A DNA stretch of 64,000 nt from Massospora cicadina (lineage: Eukaryota; Entomophthoromycota; Entomophthoromycetes; Entomophthorales; Entomophthoraceae), in the NCBI GenBank assembly GCA_022478985.1, contig JAKSZP010014544.1, positions 62,001 through 126,000 of the forward strand, written 5' to 3'. Below, one piece after another: positions 57,742-64,000 of the stretch. Each line of letters opens with the position of its first letter. The stretch's first letter is position 1. The position numbers and the translations under genes were made by a program. The notes under the pieces are model-generated. The model had not been told where the DNA came from and did not search any database. It saw only the letters and a list, made by a program, of their open reading frames with translations.

Positions 57742-60320
57742 GTGAACCATCAGGGACCATCCCCTGGTGGGGATGGAGGAGTGTCCAGAACCAAATCTGA
57801 AGGATTGGATGCCCAGGAAAGTTCATCCTTAATTAAAAGTGCAGCCAGAAGGAGCCAAAGCCCTGACCATGTTCAGGTCATAGCCATGAGCTCCAATGAA
57901 ATATATATCCATTCAGAAGGCTATGCTAGCACATCGTGACATATCCTCTCATGACATTACCCGATATTTTCACTACAGTTCCCATACTCAACGGCAACGC
58001 AGTAATATCAAAAATTATCATGCCCACCATCACGGCCATCTAGCAGGACCATAAATTCTCCACTGGGGCCACCAAGCGCTGGCTCAACACTCAGATATTG
58101 CTAGACATAGCGATATTCTTTAAATCATCATGGATCTGTACTGAGGATGCATTGGAGTGGATGAAACTCCCTCTCTTAAACACCAGACAATTGAGGCGTT
58201 CATTTGTGAAGACCTAAAGCTGGTTGATGCAAAAGCATGGATGGCAGCTGGAATCAATCTCCTTTACACAATGGAGTATAAAAAAGCCAGCATACCCGCT
58301 AAATTTACCCAGGCCATTGGGAGCCCAGGCCCTAGTCCAAAAGAATTAATCAAATATGTGAAATGATTTCTGAACGTTTTGACCGCCCTTGAATGGGCTC
58401 GTCATACCATTCCAGTCAATACTGCACTGGAGTGGTACAACACCACATTCTCCCCTGAGGAGGAGCCCCCATGGATTGTGGACAGCTTTGAAGCTTCTGA
58501 AGCCCTACACTTGTCATATACTAAATTCTTCCAGATCCCATATCCAACTTGATGAAGGTGTTGGACAAAGGAGAAGGCAGTAGAATGGAAGCCATTATGG
58601 TATTGGTCACTGGAAGATGCCATCAACTGGTCCACCAATGGGTTTACCCCACTGTAAATGAAGTATTAATTCCACGTGGGTCCAATATTAATCACGTTGG
58701 GAGTGGGAAAATCTGGGAGTGACAAAGATGATCCACAAAGTCTCCAGGGTTAAGCGTTCCCCATTGTGAAGTGAAAACTTTAGCAAGATATTTACACACT
58801 GTCCAAGGCTGCCAACTGGGATGCTGTGGGATTCACCTCCAAGTCAGCTCAACCTTGGAGGTAGCACAAAATTTCACCACTGGTAGAAGCGGCGATGAAA
58901 GGGGTTATGACCCCTGATCTTGGCCATGAATGGCTTAAGGCGGGAATATAAATTGAAACCATAGGGACTGGAAACAATCCTTCCTGGAACCATCAGTAGC
59001 TATTCCATACATCGCTGAAGGTTTCACCCCCACAGAAGCATTCCAATGGTGCAAAGTGGTGGTACCAGCCCCCATGGAATGGATTTTACTAATGGGGGTG
59101 GAATAGTGTAACAGTTAGGGACTGGTGCCAACGTAGCATTAATTACGCTGGAAGCACTCCAAAAGTACCTGCACCCAACTTGCGGACCAGAAGCCACTCT
59201 TCTTTGGTACCAGCTGGGGTATTCTTGCTGACCAATGCCCTTGATTGGCAAAATCTGGAATTGGTTCTCAAATGGCCAGAAACATCAACTAGTGAAGAAT
59301 TAACATATTCCAGGTTGATGCATTCCCTAATTGGGGATTCATCCTAGATGAAACAAATAGCTGGATACTGAAAGAAAACCCCTGATGAGGTACCTAAGCC
59401 AAATCAGAAATCTAAGTCATATAGTGCCGCAGCAGCCCAAGCTGCTGAAAATATCTGAAACGGTGTGGGGAGCCATATTGAATACATCTGCCAATTAATC
59501 AATGGTGGCTTCATGGACCGCCAGGCGCCCAAGTTTTATATGAAGGACGCCATCTGAATCCACTTGCAGCTGGTGGAGGAGGAGTGGTCCAACCTGATTA
59601 TGTCAATCTATCAAGAGCTCAGCGAGGTGCTAACAGAGGGGATTTTGACCACCACTGGGTACCCAAATGGGGATACATTGACATAGCAATCCCAGGTGAA
59701 CTAGATCAGAAAAAGCTCCTTGAGAATGGCATTAAATACTAAAGAGTTCATCTAAGGATGTAACCAACTAGATATGTGAACCAGACCGCCCAATGGTTGA
59801 CGTTCCAAAACTTACTAACCAATTGAGAGAGGGAATAGGTACATAAAGTAATTTGAACCAGATTATCATACTATGGAGAAGTACATGAACTTGGCAAGAT
59901 GGCAGCAATTATATTGCAAAGTGCCAATGCCCCCAAACCATCAAAGCACTCTACAAACCAGCGCTGTGTATGAAACTAAATAATATCACCCTAATATGAT
60001 TCTTCCACCTGCCCAGTCTAAGCAGGGTTGTATACGTTGAGAAAGAGGATGAAAAACAAATGTGCCGGTTCTGCTATCAGACTGGCCACACAGTAATCTA
60101 ATGTCACCATCAAAAAGGGAAAACCCCTCATGAGTATAACTATGACCCTGTTGGCGGGGTCACCAAAGTTGGGATGAAGACCTTACTTAGACCTAAGGCC
60201 AATGAGTGGATTCTGCATAACCTAATGAAGGTCACAGATATGATGTGCCAACAACAGGAGTTGGACTTGCCCATAGGGAAGCATAGGAGTGAGAAGCAGC
60301 AAAGGACCTAAAGCGGACAA
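57742..60320 (+). pseudogene. LINE I ORF1-like protein with CCHC knuckle
   Basis: A long decayed gene. Readable pieces are 57742-57939 (a serine-rich N-terminus), 58157-58366 (EAFICEDLKLVDAKAWMAAG), about 58990-59100 (YIAEGFTPTEAFQWCKVVV) and 60040-60300, with MCRFCYQTGHTVI, a stop, then CHHQKG. The last is a CX2CX4HX4C knuckle with one stop inside. At more than 800 codons it would be much longer than ORF1 of the main family (about 480). A gag of an LTR element is an alternative, but the endonuclease downstream favours a LINE. Confidence 0.55.
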
Positions 60321-61179
60321 CAAGCCTTTCATGAATCCAAGCCCTAAAGACTATAAAATGGATGAGGGAACAAGTTTAACCTGGTCATGCCATGCCCATC
60401 ACAGGCAGAATGGATAATTTGGGGAGAGGAATGATGGAAGAAGGTGTGTCCAAAAATATCCCCCAAAAAGGGACTCCCAGCCCACGAAGTGTTAATTGAC
60501 ATCAAAGTCTGAAAAGTCAAAAGTGAACAAAAAATCAAAGTGGAAACTTTCAGCGAATAAACCAAGTGATGCTACCAAACAATTCACTGAGTCAACTTTT
60601 GGCAAAGTCAGCCAATCAAATCCCCAAGAAAAACACTAGTTCCACAGACAAATCTAACAATTATACTGTAAACTGATTGCCAGTTGAGGGTAAATTATCT
60701 GCACCACAAGTAGGGAAGAAGGCAACCCTGGTGCTGGTGTTAAAGCTGCCCCCATTGTCTATTGATAGTGAGATGGAAGTGGAGACAGAATTTCCAGTGC
60801 AAAAAGTGCCTGGTAACATTATACCAGTACCAACCATCCTTGCAAACCAAATAATGCCCCACGCCCACCCTCAGTGACACCAACCACCAATAACCAAACT
60901 TCCATTTGTGATTTTATGCATAATCTGGACAATAATACTAAGCCTTATACCCATGGGTCAGGCAGCTGGAAATGAAGATCACTTCCACAAATTCTTGGGG
61001 ATTATGAGCATGCAAACAAGAAGGCGGAAGGTTCATCATTTTAAAACTATTAATATTGACTTTTTTTATTTTGGAAACACAAGTAAGCAATTAAAAGGAG
61101 ATGGTGCCAAACTTGAACCATGATGTTACAAACCACCTTTGGTCCCACTAAATAAATTGTCAAGCCCTCTGGACGAATC

Positions 61180-61860
61180 ATGTGACGATAGTCACATTGA
61201 AGAAGACAATAGACCTGGTATTCACGGAGGAAATTCATGCTGGAAGGATCTTAATATCAACTGCTACAAATAGAGAAACTGGCAGAAGCCTTTGTGTGAT
61301 AGCTGTCTACACCCCACCAAAGCCCATAAAAACTGACTTTTTTTAAAAAAATTTATTAGAGCAAAACGAGATAATCACAGTTATAGCAGGTGACATGAAC
61401 TGTTGGATGAATGCAAGTTGGGATATATTCCCGATGAGCAAAAGTCCCAACCATAAGGCTAATGATATTCTGATGCATGGCGGCTCCCCCTTTTGGGTTG
61501 GGCACCACTAGTGCTAAAAAGACCAATGATATGCTAGAATACCTAGTCAAAATAGGGATTTACCTCACAATTGACAAGGAAGATGATGACCTGGCCAACG
61601 TTACAAGGTGGTCGTGTGATTTCACTGGCTCACCGCAGACAAGTTCATGCCTGGACTACATACTGGTGCCATCCGACCTCTAACTGCTGACGTCCAATAG
61701 TAAGCTTAACATAAATTCTGAGAGTGACCATATGATCATTCGCGTGGACATAGATCTGGACAAACCTGAGGAACTGAGAATGGCAGTTGGTACCAGCCAC
61801 GCTAAGGGATGGGGAGTGGCGCTGGACAATAAAAACTGGACTTGATTGACTGGTTGCATA
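61180..61860 (+). pseudogene. LINE I APE-type endonuclease fragment
   Basis: Reads IDLVFTEEIHAGRILISTAT, SLCVIAVYTPPKPIKTDFF, then after a stop IITVIAGDMNCWMNASWDIF. After a micro-insertion it continues TNDMLEYLVKIGIYLTIDKE, SSCLDYILVPSDL and SESDHMIIRVDI. GDMN, the DYIL block and SDH are the diagnostic endonuclease motifs. Reverse transcriptase is missing: the gene is cut at 62243 by LINE F after a short linker (LKDALERLKLSRNSK). Confidence 0.78.
61476..61524 (+). mobile_element. ~49 bp micro-insertion in the LINE I endonuclease
   Basis: Contains CTCCCCCTTTTGGGTTGGGC, ACCACTAGTGCTAAAAA, a diverged copy of the 3' tip of LINE F. The flanks AATGATATTCTGATG (61461-61475) and AATGATATGCTAGAA (61525-61539) are a decayed target duplication. 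Removing one copy and the insert restores the reading KANDMLEYLV. Confidence 0.72.
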
Positions 61861-62291
61861 TCTGGACTGTCACCCGAAGATAGATCCCCTGGAAAGATGG
61901 GTCCAAAATAAAACAAAAAGATAAACACAATAGTATGAAGTTTGAGAAAGCAATAACCCTCAAATGAACTGCCACAGTGAAGCATCTGAAAGACGCACTG
62001 GAGAGGCTAAAACTTTCCAGGAACAGTAAATAATGGTGGAGCAAGTACCAAATAACTCACAAGTGATACCAGGCCCTAACCGCCAACCAGGACTTGGAGC
62101 GTTGGGTCATGCTACCTACCAATACCAGAGCCTAGTGGGGATGATGACCAAGGAGGGCTTGGCGCACCTCAAGGAAATCTGAACAAAATCCAGAACGTGA
62201 GGTAGAGACTTTGACAGAAGAAGTGACAACAGACCTGAAGTAATTTTTTAGTACTAGATGGTCCCAACCCAAGGGGGGGATTCATTGATGT

Positions 62292-63108
62292 TTATTGAAT
62301 TACGCCTGGGCTCCTAAGAGCCTGGGGCGAGGGAAGGGGAGGGAGGAGGCATCGAGAAAGGGAGGGGGTTTGCGCGCCAGAGCCGTGCTGCAGTGACAAC
62401 TGAGCGGGGAGGGTTGGCGACATAGTGCAGACCTTCAGGGCCATCTCAAAGTGTACCTGAAAGTGAGTGATCATGTGTGGAAGGGTCCACACCTGCTTGT
62501 CAAAGGCAGCACGAAGGAAGGAGTTATGGATGGTCCAGATGGCTGTGGCATAGGCGAGGACACGGAGGGGTCGGTGGCAACCAGGCAATGTCTGCTCAAA
62601 CATGAGGTCTTGCACAGGGTGTCCAGACCAGGGCTGAGCATGGAGGAGCGCGCGGGCCTTTGGCCAAAATGCGGCGAAACCTGGACAGGTGAAAAAACGA
62701 TGGAGGTGGGAGTCAATAGGCTCCACACAGCGGGGGCAGCTTTGGTGCTGGAAGGTAGGGCCAGTCCGGTCCCCTGTCCTGTATGAACAGTGGAGCACCC
62801 TCCATAAGGTGTTGGACACCTTTGCTGACAGGATGGGGTGATAGACGTCCTTCCACAATTCCTTAAGGTCAAATCTCACGGAGGGAGGGAGGAGCTCAAG
62901 GAGTCTTGGGCGGATGGGAGGACGATCTTGGGGGTTGAGGCGAGTTGTGACAACTTGTCCATTGTGCACAATTGCATGGCGACGGGGGCTGAGGCCAGGG
63001 CCTTCCCTTCTGTATGGGAAGGCATGGTGGATCCGCGCGCCTACTCGTTTCAGGGCAAGGAGAGCCTGGTTCCAGTAGGGGGATTAGGATGGTTTTAGGC
63101 GATGGCCT
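62292..63108 (-). pseudogene. LINE F ORF2 C-terminal domain
   Basis: Open for 225 codons at 62292-62969 and readable upstream through EWLTNHPGHRLKPS, a stop, and SPYWNQALLALKRVGARIHH. It contains the zinc-like SCPRCVEPIDSHLHRFFTC and then YATAIWTIHNSFLRAAFDKQ, which parallels the WTIHTIVLDA motif of LINEs A-E and K. The end is proline- and leucine-rich. No RNase H motif is visible. Stop codon at about 62292, close to the 3' end of the element. Confidence 0.8.
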
Positions 63109-63138
63109 GGGTGGTTTGTGAGCCACTCCCTAATGAGG

Positions 63139-63936
63139 TCAGAGATGCTCTAGGAAGACCCAGAGCTGCTGACACTGACTGGCGGAGGGCGGGGCCCATT
63201 GGGGCATGGGGGTCGCGTCCCAGCAGACAATCGGCCATAGGAACTTCAGGAAGATTGCGGTGGCGTGGGATCGCATGTCCAGAAGCCCTAGGCCCCCTTC
63301 ATTGCAGGGTCGGGCAATGGTTGAGAGGGCCATTGGTGGATGGTTTGAGCCACAGATCCAACAGCGGAGGAGTACATTGAGCCGCGTATAAAAGGCATCT
63401 GTGAATGGGCAGACGTGCGCTAGGAACCAGACTTTGGAGAGGAGGAACACATTGGCCATCAGAGATTGACCCTGGTGTGCGATGTGCCGCCGGTTCCAGC
63501 TGGCAATCCTGGAGTTAACTGCTGCGAGGAGCAAGTCCTCATTGTCTTTTAGCGCAGCTCCTTGTTGGTTGGTGAGAACGCCCAGGTGACGGAAGGTACC
63601 GCGCTCAGGTTCAATACCAAATGGTGGGGGGAAGGTGGGGGAGCCGACCTGTACAACTGTTGTCTTGGAGGTGTGGACCATGGCGTTGGACGCCTTGGTG
63701 TACCTCTCAATGGTCACAGCAGCGAGGGCAACATCCCCAGGGCATCCAAATGCAATGGCAGTGTCATCTGCAAATGCCATGGTACGTGTGGGGGCTTTAC
63801 CTGGGACCAGAATCCCTGTTAGCTTGTCCTGTAAGGAGGCCAAGAGGGGGTCAAGGGTGATGTTAAAAAGGATAGGGCTCAGGGGGTCCCCTTGCCGGAG
63901 ACCTTGTCCAACTGGTACTGCCACTGTAAAACCCAT
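63139..63936 (-). pseudogene. LINE F reverse transcriptase segment
   Basis: Open for 265 codons. It starts in motif B (VGQGLRQGDPLSPILFNITL) and carries motif C as AFADDTAIAFG. It then shows the thumb-like region with HTSKTTVVQVG, FRHLGVLTNQQGAALK and NVFLLSKVWFLAHVCPFTD, and RPCNEGGLGLLDMRSHA. This is an L1/Tx1-like pattern matching the main family in order but only distantly in sequence. Coding continues past 63936 to the window edge. A frame change near 63139 separates it from the C-terminal part, so this copy seems inactive, although only just. Confidence 0.85.
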
Positions 63937-64000
63937 TGGCGCCAGGACTCTGGTGTGGAGCTGGACATAGAGCGCTGATATCCAGCGCCTAGCTGCGGGT

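Larger units (their letters stand above)
57422..62243 (+). mobile_element. LINE I remnant of a second LINE lineage
   Basis: Plus-strand remnant that carries an ORF1-like gene with a CCHC knuckle followed by an APE-type endonuclease, the standard LINE order. It stops abruptly at 62243, where the 3' end of LINE F begins. Its left end is not resolved, because the solo LTR and perhaps element G inserted into it or beside it. Protein sequence differs from the main family. It could be the same lineage as LINE F, but they share no overlapping part to compare. Confidence 0.65.
62244..64000 (-). mobile_element. LINE F, 3' part, running off the window
   Basis: Minus-strand LINE of the second lineage. 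Its 3' end is an A-run (T-run at 62244-62249 on the plus strand) preceded by CTAGTACT and GGGTTGGGACCAT. Protein text covers the reverse transcriptase and the zinc C-terminus. It is visibly GC-richer than the rest of the window and its frames are longer, so it is a recent insertion. The 5' end and its right target duplication are outside. Confidence 0.85.

Noticed and set aside
1..64000. CRISPR arrays, bacterial operons, ribosome binding sites, phage genes
   Set aside because: No regularly spaced repeats with unique spacers and no prokaryotic gene were seen. All recognisable content is eukaryotic retroelements.

Overview
The window is a retrotransposon graveyard from a eukaryotic genome. A fungus is most likely: the LTR elements are Ty3-type chromoviruses with a chromodomain behind the integrase, and the LINEs are L1/Tx1-like with no visible RNase H. 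I cannot tell a basidiomycete from an early-diverging fungus. I found no intact host gene, no rRNA or tRNA gene, and no CRISPR array or bacterial feature. Nearly every reading frame is broken, so most coding entries are pseudogenes.

Layout. 1-3030: 3' end of a chromovirus (element L). 3050-3973: 5'-truncated LINE (J). 3993-5373 and 10643-12898: old AT-rich DNA with a gag-like remnant, split by a full-length LINE (K, 5387-10629). 12899-25927: chromovirus H (minus strand, 1.41 kb LTRs) split by LINE C (18361-23607). 25928-27021: AT-rich DNA with a tRNA-derived SINE (26685-26809). 27038-32306: LINE D. 32380-32815: decayed ~50 bp tandem repeat. 33677-45209: Ty3 element G (minus strand, two 740 bp LTRs) split inside its reverse transcriptase by LINE E (36418-41670), with a 43 bp micro-insertion at the E junction. 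45452-57416: a solo LTR of the H family with a perfect 5 bp target duplication, split by LINE A (45967-56500), which is itself split by LINE B (48959-54213). 57422-62243: remnant of a second LINE lineage (I), with its own micro-insertion. 62244-64000: GC-richer 3' part of a second-lineage LINE (F) that runs off the window.

Nearly all boundaries were set by target-site duplications (TSDs) that I could read on both sides of each insertion. These give an explicit insertion order. LINEs A, B, C, D, E, J and K form one family (about 5.25 kb when full length). ORF1 encodes an RNA-binding-like protein with a CCHC knuckle. ORF2 encodes an APE-type endonuclease, a reverse transcriptase with FADD, and a zinc-binding C-terminus. 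The 3' end is conserved (CCCATGGTCGGCC then CAATAAAT).

The most interesting signals are: a tRNA-derived SINE whose 3' tail resembles that LINE tail; three LINE copies that share one reading-frame break at the same C-run in ORF1; a constant 22 nt ORF1/ORF2 overlap; and two tiny insertions of about 45 bp made only of the 3' tip of the second LINE lineage.
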